Origin: Acetatifactor sp.
Lineage (GTDB): Bacteria > Bacillota > Clostridia > Lachnospirales > Lachnospiraceae
DNA: 64,000 nt
Assembly: GCA_016290775.1 (NCBI GenBank)
Contig: JAEEVF010000001.1
Span: forward strand, 310,001-374,000
Direction of reading: 5' to 3'
A program made the translations under genes and the position numbers. Shown here piece by piece: positions 7,573 to 17,222 of the stretch; position 1 is the first letter of the stretch, and each line of letters opens with the position of its first letter. A model generated the notes under the pieces. That model had not been told where the DNA came from and searched no databases. It was given only the letters and a program-made list of their open reading frames with translations.

Positions 7573-9588
7573 ATGAAGAAGAAAGCACTACTAGTAATGA
7601 CGGTAGCTCTTGCGTTTGTGCTTGGAAGCCTTACGGCCTGCACAAACATGGCAGATCTGCCGACGGAAAGCTCTGTTGTAAAAGAGTCTACCGCAACGGA
7701 CGCGACCGAAACGAGCACGACAACGGAGGTGATCGAGACGAAGAGTGATCAGGAACTTGCAGATGAGGTGGCTGCTCTGATCGATGCCATCTACGTACAG
7801 TACAGAAATGACAAGACGGATGAACAGTGCGCTGCAGCGAAGGCCGCTTGGGACAAACTGACCGATGCGCAGAAGGAACTGGTGGAAGGTGAAGAAGCAG
7901 ATCCTGATTATTTCGGCCGTGACACAGGCGATGCCTCCCTCGATGATCCCCTGAACCAGGACGGGATCGGGGAGAAGGAGCTCTTGGTCGTAAGCTTTGG
8001 TACCTCCTTTAATGACAGCCGCGTAAAGGACATTCACAGTGTTGAGATGGCACTTAAGGATGCCTTCCCTGAATGGTCCGTGAGAAGAGCATTCACGGCG
8101 CAGATCATCATCAACCATGTTCAGGCAAGAGATGGCGAGAAGATCGACAACATGGATCAGGCCATGGAGCGCGCGATCAAAAACGGCGTAAAGACCATGG
8201 TGATCGTTCCCACGCACCTGATGCAGGGCGCGGAATATGATGAGCTCATCGGCGTCGCACGTCAGTATCAGGATCAGTTTGAGAACATCGTTGTTGCAGA
8301 TCCTTTGCTCGGCGTTGTTGGTGAGAATGCCAGCGCGATCAACGAAGATAAGCAGGTGGTTGCAAAGGCCGTAGTGGAGCAGGCCGTAAAGAATGCAGGA
8401 CTCGGCGATCCTGCCGCTGCATGGGCAGGCGGCACCGCACTGGTTCTTATGGGCCACGGCACCGCACATTCCGCCAAGGTGACCTACAGCCAGATGCAGG
8501 CACAGATGGATGAACTGGGATATGGCAACGTATTCATCGGCACCGTGGAAGGCGAGCCGGAAGACACTTCCTGTGAGGCGGTGATCGAGAAGGTTGCCGC
8601 ACAAGGATTCCCGAACGTGATCCTTCGTCCTCTGATGGTGGTTGCAGGAGATCATGCTAACAACGATATGGCAGGCGAGGACGAGGACTCTTGGAAGAGC
8701 ATGTTTGAGGCTTCCGAGAAATTCGAAAACGTTGGCACTCAGATCGAAGGACTTGGCAGACTTCCCGAGGTACAGGCACTTTACGTAAAGCACGCAGCGG
8801 AAGCGATCGAATATTACGAGAACAATGCAGCACAAGGTTCCTCTCAGGAAGCAACTGGCCTTCGTGCTGAGGAGCTCAAGGAAGGCGTTCTTTATCAGGC
8901 TAAATTCGTTACCGACAGTAGCATGTTCAAAGCGAACGAAGCACTGGAAGGCAAGGGGATCCTGACCATAAAGGATGGAAAGCTGAACTTCCACGTAACG
9001 CTTCCCAGCAAGAACACCGTAAATCTCTTTCTTGGACTTGCAGAGGATGCAAAGAAGGAAGGCGCAAACATTCTGCAGCCCACTCTTGACGTCGTAACTT
9101 ATGCTGACGGTGAGTCGGAGGAGGTATATGGCTTCGACGTTGCCGTTCCTTATCTGGACAAGGAATTCGACTTGGCACTTGTGGGAACGAAGGGCACGTG
9201 GTATGATCATAAGGTAAGCATTTGCGAGGTTTCCGAGGGTGGTGAGGCCCTGAAGGTCGTTGTCGGAAAAGCTGCTCTGGCGGATGGCGAGTACCAGGCA
9301 AGCGTTGTTCTTGGCGGTGGCAGCGGAAAGGCAACCGTGAACTCCCCCGTGACCGTTAAGGTGACCGACGGCGTGGCATATGCTACCCTTGTTTGGACCA
9401 GCAAGAATTATGACTATATGATCGTCGACGACGTGAAATATCTCAATGAGTCTGCAGATGGTGAGAATTCTTCCTTCACCATTCCCGTTAAGGCTTTTGG
9501 CGTGGAACTCCCCGTGATCGGAGACACCGTTGCCATGAGCAATGCACATGAGATTGAGTACACTTTGCTTTTTGAACTGCTTCAGTAA
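7573..9588 (+). CDS. cbiK: Lipid-anchored CbiK-type sirohydrochlorin cobaltochelatase with tandem C-terminal repeats
   Basis: The 671-aa product starts with a lipoprotein signal (lipobox LTAC), so it should face outward. A short helical segment (about 40-110, with an LTDAQKELV motif common in surface proteins) precedes a class II chelatase domain (about 132-416). That domain carries GHG (in LMGHGTAH) and GDHA (in VAGDHANND), matching the metal-binding histidines of CbiK. Two related beta-rich units of about 100-120 residues follow (nt about 8866-9240 and 9270-9588); both carry Y-x-A-x-V, VKDG-like and IPV/VPV segments. I cannot name these units; a NEAT-like tetrapyrrole-binding fold is only a guess. 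The ATG at 7573 has AGGAG at a good distance. This is the first gene behind the riboswitch. Confidence 0.85.
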   Translation: MKKKALLVMTVALAFVLGSLTACTNMADLPTESSVVKESTATDATETSTTTEVIETKSDQELADEVAALIDAIYVQYRNDKTDEQCAAAKAAWDKLTDAQKELVEGEEADPDYFGRDTGDASLDDPLNQDGIGEKELLVVSFGTSFNDSRVKDIHSVEMALKDAFPEWSVRRAFTAQIIINHVQARDGEKIDNMDQAMERAIKNGVKTMVIVPTHLMQGAEYDELIGVARQYQDQFENIVVADPLLGVVGENASAINEDKQVVAKAVVEQAVKNAGLGDPAAAWAGGTALVLMGHGTAHSAKVTYSQMQAQMDELGYGNVFIGTVEGEPEDTSCEAVIEKVAAQGFPNVILRPLMVVAGDHANNDMAGEDEDSWKSMFEASEKFENVGTQIEGLGRLPEVQALYVKHAAEAIEYYENNAAQGSSQEATGLRAEELKEGVLYQAKFVTDSSMFKANEALEGKGILTIKDGKLNFHVTLPSKNTVNLFLGLAEDAKKEGANILQPTLDVVTYADGESEEVYGFDVAVPYLDKEFDLALVGTKGTWYDHKVSICEVSEGGEALKVVVGKAALADGEYQASVVLGGGSGKATVNSPVTVKVTDGVAYATLVWTSKNYDYMIVDDVKYLNESADGENSSFTIPVKAFGVELPVIGDTVAMSNAHEIEYTLLFELLQ

Positions 9589-9610
9589 ACTGAAGGGTTA
9601 AGCGTAATCA

Positions 9611-9646
9611 GTGCGGCCGCTTCCCGTTCGGGGGCGGCCGCATTTA
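9611..9646 (+). terminator. GC-rich hairpin between cbiK and the binding-protein gene
   Basis: TGCGGCCGC (9612-9620) pairs with GCGGCCGCA (9634-9642) and is followed only by ATTTAA. It may be a partial terminator or a processing site that lowers expression of the transporter genes relative to cbiK. Confidence 0.5.
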
Positions 9647-9658
9647 AGGATGAAAGGC

Positions 9659-10921
9659 ATGAAGAAGAGCTGCAAAATCACATCCAAATATGAGTTGCTG
9701 CGGGGGCGATTGGCATCCCTTCTTTTTGTTTGCTTTCTTTCGGCATGCGTTCTTTTTGCATGTGTTTTTGGCACTGCCTGTAGTCAAGGCACGTCAATGG
9801 GAGAACAGGCGGGAACCCAGGTTTCTTCGCAGTCTGGTGACACATCGCAGGTACCGACGGAGGATGGTGTACCCGCATTTGATCAGATGAAGTGGGAAGC
9901 GGGCATGGATCTGTCCTATGCCACAAAGTTTTGCGTGGAAAAATCTGGGGAATATACATTGATCACGATCGCCTCCGACGATCGTTTTTTGCTTATTCCG
10001 GAAGGAAAAGCAGTGCCCACGAAGGTTCCGGAGGACGTGACGGTGCTGCAAAAGCCGTTAGATCACGTGTACCTTGCTTCTTCCTCTGTCTTTGACCTTC
10101 TGCGCGAGGCAGGGGCACTTTCAGATCTGCGCTTTTCCGGGACGAAAAAAGAGGACCTTTGTATCGCCGAAGCCGTGGAAGCGCTTGAGAATGGGAGCCT
10201 TCTTTATGCGGGGAAATATAATAAGCCGGATTATGAGCTGCTTGTGGCAGGAGAATGTGATCTTGCCATTGAGAATACCATGATCTATCACAATCCGGAG
10301 ACCAAGGAAAAGCTTGAGGCTTTGGGGATCCCCGTGTTGGTTGAGGCCTCCAGCTACGAGGAGCATCCCTTTGGCAGAATGGAGTGGATCAAGCTGTATG
10401 GGCTTTTGTTTGACAGACAGGAGGAAGCGGCAAGTTTTTTTGATGACCGCGTAAGCAGGCTGAGTCCGTTATTGCAGCAAGAGAAAACGGGTCTATCCGT
10501 CGCGTTTTTTTACGTGAACGGTAATGGCGCCGTCAACGTAAGAAAACCGAATGATTACGTCGCGAAGATGATTGAGCTGGCGGGCGGAGAGTATGTTCTT
10601 TCAGGGGCGGAGGTGCAGGAGGAAAATGCACTCTCTACCATGAACATGCAGATGGAAGATTTTTATCTTGCGGCAAAGGATGCCGACGTCATCGTCTATA
10701 ACAGCACCACCATGGGAATGCTCGGAAGTATTGACGAGCTTTTGGCACAAAGCCCTGTTTTCGCGGATTTTAAGGCGGTCAAGGAAGGAAGAGTTTATTG
10801 CACGACGCAGAATTTCTTTCAGGAGACGACTGCCATCGCAACCTTTGTGGAGGAGCTTGGAAGGGTCCTTCGCGATAAGAATGCGACAGATTTTTCGCAA
10901 CTGATCAAAGTGAGAGACTGA
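9659..10921 (+). CDS. ABC transporter substrate-binding lipoprotein, BtuF/FepB-like
   Basis: The 420-aa protein has a signal peptide ending in the lipobox GTAC. It has the two-lobed class III binding-protein pattern of cobalamin and siderophore systems, including the EASSYEEHPFGRMEWIKLYG helix region and a late domain resembling BtuF. I chose ATG 9659, because AAGGA at 9646-9650 is well spaced; an upstream in-frame ATG at 9650 overlaps that site. It is followed 1 bp later by a FecCD-family permease gene and is controlled by the same riboswitch, so cobalamin or another corrinoid is the likely ligand. Sequence alone cannot exclude heme or siderophores. Confidence 0.85.
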   Translation: MKKSCKITSKYELLRGRLASLLFVCFLSACVLFACVFGTACSQGTSMGEQAGTQVSSQSGDTSQVPTEDGVPAFDQMKWEAGMDLSYATKFCVEKSGEYTLITIASDDRFLLIPEGKAVPTKVPEDVTVLQKPLDHVYLASSSVFDLLREAGALSDLRFSGTKKEDLCIAEAVEALENGSLLYAGKYNKPDYELLVAGECDLAIENTMIYHNPETKEKLEALGIPVLVEASSYEEHPFGRMEWIKLYGLLFDRQEEAASFFDDRVSRLSPLLQQEKTGLSVAFFYVNGNGAVNVRKPNDYVAKMIELAGGEYVLSGAEVQEENALSTMNMQMEDFYLAAKDADVIVYNSTTMGMLGSIDELLAQSPVFADFKAVKEGRVYCTTQNFFQETTAIATFVEELGRVLRDKNATDFSQLIKVRD

Positions 10922-10922
10922 T

Positions 10923-11951
10923 ATGAAAGAACGCATGGAACGAAAAGTTTTCATATGGATCCTGTTTTTCGCAGGGTGTCTTTGCGCCCTTGTGGCATTG
11001 ATCTTTTGGAACGTGACAAGCGGCAGTATGTCCGTCTCCGGGAAGGAGATCCTTGGAATCCTTACGGGGCAGGTGAAGGAAGGCGCGGCCTATCAGATCC
11101 TTTGGAACATCAGGCTCCCCAGGATCTGCGCCGCATTCTTTTTGGGCGGCGCTTTGGCGGTCTCCGGTTTTTTGCTGCAGACCTTTTTCTCCAATCCCAT
11201 TGCGGGCCCTTACGTGCTGGGCATTTCCTCAGGTGCAAAGCTTGTCGTTGCGATCACGATGATCCTGTTCCTGAGCAAGGGTTTTCGTGTCTCTTCCTTC
11301 GGGATGATGGCTGCGGCGTTTCTGGGTTCCATCATTGCAATGGCCTTTATTTTGCTGGTTTCACTGCGCGTTCAGAAAATGTCTCTTTTGATCGTGTGCG
11401 GCATTATGATCGGGTATATCTGTTCGGCGGTCACGGAGCTTCTAGTAACCTTTGCAGATGATTCGAACATCGTGAACCTCCATCATTGGTCCATGGGGAG
11501 TCTTTCAGGCATGTCCTGGGATAAGGTGAAATTCATGACCTTTATGGTTCTCTTGACCTGCATTGTTACCTTCTTTTTGTCGAAGCCCATCGGTGCTTAT
11601 CAGCTGGGAGAAGCTTATGCAAGGAACATGGGCGTTAACGTCCGGCTCCTTCGGATACTTTTGATCCTGCTTTCAAGTTTGCTTTCGGCATGTGTGACGG
11701 CCTTTGCAGGTCCCATATCTTTTGTGGGGATCGCAGTACCGCACTTGGTAAAACTCATGGTGAGGACGGCAAAGCCGATCCTGTTGATCCCGGGGTGTTT
11801 TTTGTGCGGTGCCATTGTCACCTTGCTTTGCGACGGCATTGCGAGAACCCTTTTTGCACCGACGGAGGTCAGCATCAGCTCCGTCACGGCAGTCTTGCTT
11901 GCTCCTGTTGTCATCCTCATGATGATCCGAAAGGGGGCGGCAAAGAGATGA
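10923..11951 (+). CDS. btuC: FecCD/BtuC-family ABC permease
   Basis: This 342-aa polytopic membrane protein has about ten hydrophobic segments and the motifs of the family: RLPRICAAFFLGGALAVSG near the start, NPIAGPYVLGISSGA, and GPISFVGIAVPHLVK near the end, the region that contacts the ATPase. It starts 1 bp after the binding-protein stop and its last codons overlap the ATPase gene (ATGA), so the three are tightly coupled. The riboswitch upstream makes cobalamin uptake the best call. Confidence 0.9.
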   Translation: MKERMERKVFIWILFFAGCLCALVALIFWNVTSGSMSVSGKEILGILTGQVKEGAAYQILWNIRLPRICAAFFLGGALAVSGFLLQTFFSNPIAGPYVLGISSGAKLVVAITMILFLSKGFRVSSFGMMAAAFLGSIIAMAFILLVSLRVQKMSLLIVCGIMIGYICSAVTELLVTFADDSNIVNLHHWSMGSLSGMSWDKVKFMTFMVLLTCIVTFFLSKPIGAYQLGEAYARNMGVNVRLLRILLILLSSLLSACVTAFAGPISFVGIAVPHLVKLMVRTAKPILLIPGCFLCGAIVTLLCDGIARTLFAPTEVSISSVTAVLLAPVVILMMIRKGAAKR

Positions 11952-13105
11952 AAGAAGGGAAGATGGATCAAAGGATCGGATTAAAAACTGAAAACCTCTC
12001 CATAGGCTATGGGAAAAAAGTCCTTCTTTCAGGCGTGGAACTGGAAGTGCGTCCTGGCGCCGTTTTGACCTTGATCGGACCGAACGGCTCCGGAAAATCA
12101 ACTCTGTTAAAGACCTTTACGAGACAACTGAAAAGCCTGGGCGGCAAGGTTTTATTCTTAGAATTCGACAAGAATCCGGATGGCGGGGAAAGTGCCATCC
12201 AGAACATGGATGAGATGTCGGGCGGCGAGATCGCCAAAATGCTTTCCATGGTGATGACGGAGCGGCCAACGCCAGAACTTATGACCTGTCGTGAGGTCGT
12301 GGGGACGGGAAGATATCCTTACGTTGGGCCCATGGGCATTCTTGGAGCCGAGGATTGGCAGAAGGTGGATGAGGCCATGAAGTCGGTCAGCGCCGATGAG
12401 GTGGCGGACAAAAGCTTTTATGAGATCAGTGACGGACAAAGGCAGCGTGTCATGCTCGCCAGGGCACTGTGTCAGGAGCCCAAGGTCTTGGTGCTGGATG
12501 AGCCCACGTCTTATCTGGACATGCGATATAAACTCGACATTTTGGAAAACATCCGAAGTCTTTCGAAAAAGCTTGGGATCGCCGTCGTGATGTCTCTGCA
12601 TGAACTCGACCTTGCGATGAAGGTTTCGGACAGGATCGCCTGCGTGGACGGAACGTGCATCTCCAAGATCGGAACGCCCGAGGAGATCTTTTCCGGGGAT
12701 TACGTTCAAAAGCTTTATGGCATTGAACAGGAAACCTTTCACCCTTTGACCGGTGAAATCTTTTTAAGATCAAAAAAGGAATTTCCGAAGGTGTTCGTGA
12801 TCGGCGGCGCCGGGGTTGGACTTCCGGTTTATTATTGCTTGCAGCGGGAGGAGATTCCGTTTGCGGCGGGGATATTGTTTGAAAATGACGTGGAGATGGG
12901 AGCGGCAAGGGCCTTGGCAAGTCGCGTGATCAGCGTGCCTGCATTTCATCCCATGGACGATAAGGCTTTGGAAGAGGCCAAAAAGGTCCTGGATCAATGC
13001 GAACAGGCAATTTGCCCTCTGCAGGAGTTTGGCCCCTTAAATGAGGCAAATAGAGCGCTACGGGACTATGCCAGGGCAAAAGGGATCCTTTGTGAGGACA
13101 ATTGA
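11948..13105 (+). CDS. btuD: BtuD-like ABC transporter ATPase with a C-terminal extension
   Basis: Residues about 15-270 form the ATPase: Walker A GPNGSGKST, a variant signature ISDGQRQR (Gly to Asp at the third position of the usual SGGQ), Walker B VLVLDEPTS and the switch His in SLHELD. About 108 residues follow (from about 278) that are not part of the ATPase; they begin FPKVFVIGGAGVGLP and resemble a small alpha/beta nucleotide-binding unit. The start overlaps the permease stop; ATG 11963 is an alternative with a nearby AAGGGA. It is expected to power corrinoid import with the preceding two genes. Confidence 0.88.
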   Translation: MKEGKMDQRIGLKTENLSIGYGKKVLLSGVELEVRPGAVLTLIGPNGSGKSTLLKTFTRQLKSLGGKVLFLEFDKNPDGGESAIQNMDEMSGGEIAKMLSMVMTERPTPELMTCREVVGTGRYPYVGPMGILGAEDWQKVDEAMKSVSADEVADKSFYEISDGQRQRVMLARALCQEPKVLVLDEPTSYLDMRYKLDILENIRSLSKKLGIAVVMSLHELDLAMKVSDRIACVDGTCISKIGTPEEIFSGDYVQKLYGIEQETFHPLTGEIFLRSKKEFPKVFVIGGAGVGLPVYYCLQREEIPFAAGILFENDVEMGAARALASRVISVPAFHPMDDKALEEAKKVLDQCEQAICPLQEFGPLNEANRALRDYARAKGILCEDN

Positions 13106-13123
13106 CGAAAGAGAGAAAGAAAC

Positions 13124-14596
13124 ATGGCAAAAGTGATCATGGTGCAAGGGACCATGTCCAATGCAGGCAAAAGCTTTGTGGTGGCTGGACTTTGCAGGAT
13201 TTTCAAACAAGATGGATATCGGGTGGCACCGTTTAAGTCGCAGAATATGGCCCTCAATTCCTTTATCACGAAAGAAGGCCTGGAGATGGGCCGCGCGCAG
13301 GTGATGCAGGCGGAAGCCGCAGGGATCGATCCTTTGGTCTGCATGAACCCGATCCTGCTAAAGCCTACGACGGATCAGGGCTCGCAGGTGATCGTAAACG
13401 GCGAAGCCATTGGAAACATGCCGGCGAAGGAATACTTCAAATACAAGACAAAACTGATCCCGGACATTGTCAAGGCATTTCAAAAGCTTGAAAGCCTTGT
13501 GGACATTATCGTGATCGAAGGCGCGGGTTCTCCTGCGGAGATCAATCTGAAGGCAAATGACATCGTGAACATGGGGATTGCAAAGCTTGTGGACGCCCCC
13601 GTCCTTTTGGTCGGCGACATTGACCGCGGCGGTGTGTTTGCACAGCTCCTCGGCACGTTGATGCTTTTGGAGGAGGATGAAAAGGAGAGGATCAAGGGCC
13701 TTGTCATCAACAAATTCCGCGGGGACAAGACCATTTTGGATCCCGGGATCACCATGCTCGAGGAAAAGGGAGGCATCCCCGTGACCGGCGTTTTGCCCTA
13801 TGTCAAGCTTTCTTTGGATGATGAAGACAGCCTGAGCGAGCGCCTTTCCAACAAGGAGCAGGGCATCATCAACATTGCGGTGGTAAGGCTCCCGAGGATC
13901 TCGAATTTTACGGATTTTTCGGCCTTCGAGCGCATAGACGGCGTGAAGGTGCAGTATGTCACAAAGCCTGAGGAGCTGAAGTTTGCAGACCTTGCGATCC
14001 TTCCGGGCAGCAAGAACACTATCGGAGACCTCAAGTGGCTTCGCGAAAGCGGCATGGAGAGCTCTTTATATCGCTTCGCCCAGGAAAAGCCGGTCTTCGG
14101 GATCTGCGGCGGTTTTCAGATGCTCGGGGAGGAGATCTTTGATCCGGACGGCGTGGAAGAGGGCGGCCAGATCCGCGGCATGGGAATGTTGCTGACCAAG
14201 ACCATCCTCCGTGAGAAAAAGACCACGGTGCAGGTGAAGGGAACGATCGAAAAGCAGGAGGGATTTTGGGATTGCCTTTCCGATCAAGCCTTTGCAGGTT
14301 ATGAGATCCATGCGGGCGAGACGATGCCTTCTGACGGAGGGAAGTCTCTCGTGCCCGTCGTCATGTCCTGCGGGGATGTTTGCGGCACTTACGTGCATGG
14401 CATTTTTGACCAGGGAGACTTGGCCTATCGCGTGGCGAAAGCGTTGGCAGAGAAAAAGGGCGTTACGCTGAAGGCGATGAATGAGTCCGACCTGAAAGCC
14501 TTCAAGGAGAGCCAATATGATGCGCTGGCTGATGAGATGCGAAAGTATATGGACATGGATGCCGTATATGCGATGCTTCGTGAGGCGGCGATCTAG
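13124..14596 (+). CDS. cbiP: Cobyric acid synthase (CbiP/CobQ)
   Basis: It amidates the b, d, e and g side chains of adenosylcobyrinate a,c-diamide using glutamine and ATP. The N-terminal synthetase domain begins with [13 protein letters not shown] (P-loop) and contains [13 protein letters not shown] and [10 protein letters not shown]; the C-terminal class I glutaminase-like domain carries the catalytic Cys in [10 protein letters not shown] (about residue 327) and the His in YVHGIFD. At 490 aa the length is normal. It lies 18 bp after the ATPase gene with a GAGAAAGAAA spacer. Confidence 0.96.
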   Translation: MAKVIMVQGTMSNAGKSFVVAGLCRIFKQDGYRVAPFKSQNMALNSFITKEGLEMGRAQVMQAEAAGIDPLVCMNPILLKPTTDQGSQVIVNGEAIGNMPAKEYFKYKTKLIPDIVKAFQKLESLVDIIVIEGAGSPAEINLKANDIVNMGIAKLVDAPVLLVGDIDRGGVFAQLLGTLMLLEEDEKERIKGLVINKFRGDKTILDPGITMLEEKGGIPVTGVLPYVKLSLDDEDSLSERLSNKEQGIINIAVVRLPRISNFTDFSAFERIDGVKVQYVTKPEELKFADLAILPGSKNTIGDLKWLRESGMESSLYRFAQEKPVFGICGGFQMLGEEIFDPDGVEEGGQIRGMGMLLTKTILREKKTTVQVKGTIEKQEGFWDCLSDQAFAGYEIHAGETMPSDGGKSLVPVVMSCGDVCGTYVHGIFDQGDLAYRVAKALAEKKGVTLKAMNESDLKAFKESQYDALADEMRKYMDMDAVYAMLREAAI

Positions 14597-14623
14597 AAGA
14601 AGCTAGATAAAAAAGGCGAGAAA

Positions 14624-15775
14624 ATGTACGAAAAACTATTTGGGACAACATATGACGGAAAGACCGTGACGGGATATGACGAAGTGTTGCGGCAAAGGAT
14701 CAAGAAAAACTGGGACGGGGTTGCAAAGCCATTGGACAGCCTTGGAACCTTTGAAGAAGTGCTTTCTAAGATCGGCGCGATCCAGGGAAGGCTCACGCCG
14801 AACCTAATTAGAGCAAGGCTTTTGGTCAGCTGCGCTGACAATGGCATCGTGGAAGAGGGTGTCAGCCAGTGCGGACAGGAGGTCACGGCCATCTGTGCGG
14901 GAAACATTGCGAACGGGCGCTCCAGCGTTGCCATCATGGCAAAGCAGGCAGGCGTGGAAGTCTGTTGCATTGACGTTGGCATCAATACGGACAAGGAGAT
15001 CGAAGGCGTTCAGAACAAGAAGGTGCGGCAAGGCACCAGGAATTTTCGAAAGGAACCTGCACTGACTTCAGAGGAGGTCGTGAAGGCGATCCAAACGGGC
15101 ATGGACCTTGTGCGTACGAGTAAGGAAGAAGGCGTGACCATCCTCGGGATCGGAGAGATGGGGATCGGCAACACGACGACCTCAAGTGCCGTAACCGCGG
15201 CGCTCCTTGGACTTTCTGCAGAGGTCGTGACTGGCAGGGGCGCCGGATTAAGTGATGAAGCGTTAGAGAGAAAAAAGGCGATCATCCGGGAAGCCTTGTT
15301 CCATTACGGATTTCAGACGGAACTTGGTGAAGCGCAGGAAATGGTAGCGAAGGTTGGCGTGGAGCTTGGAGAAAAGGCCTTCGAAGGCACGGGCCGCGAA
15401 GAACAGGCGCTGAAGGCATTGCAGTCATTTGGCGGGCTGGATCTTGCCTGCATGGCGGGGATCTGCATTGGCGGCGCACACTGCCACGTGCCGATCGTGC
15501 TGGATGGATTTATCAGCCTGGCGGCGGCGCTGGTTGCCTGCAGGCTTTTGCCGATCACGAAGGAATTCCTGATCGCCTCCCATTCCGGGAAGGAGCCGGC
15601 GATGAAGCTGATCGAAGAGGAACTTGGGTTATCCCCCGTGCTTCGCGCAAATATGGCGCTGGGCGAAGGGACGGGCGCGGTGTTGATGTTGCAGCTATTA
15701 AAAACCGTCAATGCGGTCTACGAAGACAGCATTTCGTTCGAAACTGCGGGGATCGATCAGTATGAACGGTTTTAG
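14624..15775 (+). CDS. cobT: Nicotinate-nucleotide--dimethylbenzimidazole phosphoribosyltransferase
   Basis: It makes alpha-ribazole phosphate (or an analogue) for the lower ligand of cobamides. The 383-aa protein carries family segments such as SCADNGIVEEGVSQ, GEMGIGNTTTSSAV and TGRGAGLSDEAL, and the catalytic glutamate near the end within ALGEGTGAV. It is slightly longer than typical members, mainly at the N-terminus. The neighbours cobU and cobS use its product. Confidence 0.95.
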   Translation: MYEKLFGTTYDGKTVTGYDEVLRQRIKKNWDGVAKPLDSLGTFEEVLSKIGAIQGRLTPNLIRARLLVSCADNGIVEEGVSQCGQEVTAICAGNIANGRSSVAIMAKQAGVEVCCIDVGINTDKEIEGVQNKKVRQGTRNFRKEPALTSEEVVKAIQTGMDLVRTSKEEGVTILGIGEMGIGNTTTSSAVTAALLGLSAEVVTGRGAGLSDEALERKKAIIREALFHYGFQTELGEAQEMVAKVGVELGEKAFEGTGREEQALKALQSFGGLDLACMAGICIGGAHCHVPIVLDGFISLAAALVACRLLPITKEFLIASHSGKEPAMKLIEEELGLSPVLRANMALGEGTGAVLMLQLLKTVNAVYEDSISFETAGIDQYERF

Positions 15776-15828
15776 CATGCGGGAAGGGTGTGGCATTTGC
15801 CGAAAACGAAATCATATGGAGCAGTAAA

Positions 15829-16374
15829 ATGATGATCCTGATACTTGGCGGAAGCGGTTGCGGAAAATCAGCTTACGCGGAAAAAAGAATCATGAAGCTT
15901 GCGGCCGGCAAGGAGACTGTATATTATCTCGCCACCATGCAGGTGTTTGGCGAAGAGGGCCGAAAGAAGGTTGCAAGACACATAGAGCTTCGAAAAGACA
16001 AAGGAATGCTCACGATCGAACAGACAAGGGACGTAAAGGATGCCATCCCTCAGATGGAGCCTGGTCCCAGGGCGGTCTTATTAGAGGACCTTGGAAACCT
16101 TGTCGCAAATGAGATGTTCACGGAAACGGAAAGCTTTGACGCTGACTTTGTCACGACAAAGATTTGCGAACACATAGGGCTTTTGAATGAAAGCGTGGAG
16201 CACTTGGTCATTGTGTCCAATAACGTGTTTGAAGACGGCATCACCTACGAGGAAGGGACGCAGCGCTTCGTCACGGCGCTCGGAAGGATCCATGCGGAGC
16301 TTGCAAGGCTTTCGGACGAGGTGGTCGAGGTCGTGGTCGGCATTCCGTGTCACGTCAAAGGGGGAGAACAATGA
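15829..16374 (+). CDS. cobU: Adenosylcobinamide kinase / adenosylcobinamide-phosphate guanylyltransferase
   Basis: The P-loop is LGGSGCGKSAYAE (start of the protein), and the family pattern continues with VYYLATMQ, HIELRK and VIVSNNVFEDGI. It activates adenosylcobinamide for attachment of the lower ligand. I use ATG 15829 (TGGAG 7 bp upstream) rather than the GTG at 15790, because the P-loop begins right after it. At 181 aa the length is normal for CobU. The stop overlaps the cobS start as ATGA. A second CobU-like domain is encoded at 17921. Confidence 0.92.
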   Translation: MMILILGGSGCGKSAYAEKRIMKLAAGKETVYYLATMQVFGEEGRKKVARHIELRKDKGMLTIEQTRDVKDAIPQMEPGPRAVLLEDLGNLVANEMFTETESFDADFVTTKICEHIGLLNESVEHLVIVSNNVFEDGITYEEGTQRFVTALGRIHAELARLSDEVVEVVVGIPCHVKGGEQ

Positions 16375-17186
16375 AGGGGATCAAAAAAATCGCAAAGGCA
16401 TTCATCGTTGCCTTTTCAATTTACTCCAAGATACCGATGCCGCGCTTTACCTGGGAATCCGAGGACATGAAGTATCATCTGTGCTTTTTCCCGGTGGTCG
16501 GTGCGGTGATCGGCGGCGCTGAATTCTTGTGGTATTTCATCTGCTGCGCGGGAAAGGACCTTGGCGCATTGCCATTTACGGCAGTGGCACTGGCCATTCC
16601 GATCCTGATCACGGGAGGGTTCCACGTGGACGGATTCATGGACACGTGTGATGCCTTGCATTCCTATCAGGACCGGGAGAAGAAGCTGGAGATCCTAAAG
16701 GATCCGCATATTGGCGCATTCGCGGTGATCTGCCTGGCAGGCTATTTGCTCCTTGCAGCAGGCGCCCTTTCCATCCTTTATGACGTGGCCCTTCTTGGAG
16801 ACGGCATGCTTTGGGAAAGGGGCAGCAGCGTTCTTGTGCTTTGCCTTTCGTTTTTCCTCGCAAGGACCTTGAGCGGCATCAGCGTTGTAACCATGCAGGG
16901 CGCAAAGAAAAAGGGCATGCTTCAGACCTTTTCCGACACGGCAGGGAAAAAGACGGTCCTTGGAGTGTTGATCGCAGAGCTGTCTGTTTGCTGCATCGGC
17001 ATGATCTTGCTCCAGCCGATCTTAGGACTTCTTTCGATCGCCGCAGCGGGCGCATCTTATGCATATTATGCCGCCATGAGTAAGAAGCAATTTGGCGGGA
17101 TCACGGGAGACCTCGCAGGATATTTTGTATCCATCACCGAGCTTGTGGTTTTGTGCGTGGGAGCCATTTTCACCTTGATCCTGTAG
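16371..17186 (+). CDS. cobS: Adenosylcobinamide-GDP ribazoletransferase (cobalamin synthase)
   Basis: This 271-aa integral membrane enzyme joins the activated corrinoid to alpha-ribazole. It shows the family's N-terminal FSIYSKIPMP region, the FHVDGFMDTCDALHS motif with metal-binding acidic residues, and several hydrophobic helices. The ATG overlaps the cobU stop and GGGGGAG precedes it. Confidence 0.95.
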   Translation: MKGIKKIAKAFIVAFSIYSKIPMPRFTWESEDMKYHLCFFPVVGAVIGGAEFLWYFICCAGKDLGALPFTAVALAIPILITGGFHVDGFMDTCDALHSYQDREKKLEILKDPHIGAFAVICLAGYLLLAAGALSILYDVALLGDGMLWERGSSVLVLCLSFFLARTLSGISVVTMQGAKKKGMLQTFSDTAGKKTVLGVLIAELSVCCIGMILLQPILGLLSIAAAGASYAYYAAMSKKQFGGITGDLAGYFVSITELVVLCVGAIFTLIL

Positions 17187-17222
17187 GCCCTTGAATAAAT
17201 CAAAGGAAAGAGACGAAAAGAC

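Noticed and set aside
7591..9549. A 652-codon open frame on the minus strand inside cbiK
   Set aside because: It mirrors cbiK codon bias on the opposite strand, has no plausible start site and its translation shows no known domain.
15781..15829. Earlier GTG start of cobU at 15790
   Set aside because: It would add 13 residues before the P-loop and has no properly spaced SD, whereas ATG 15829 does.
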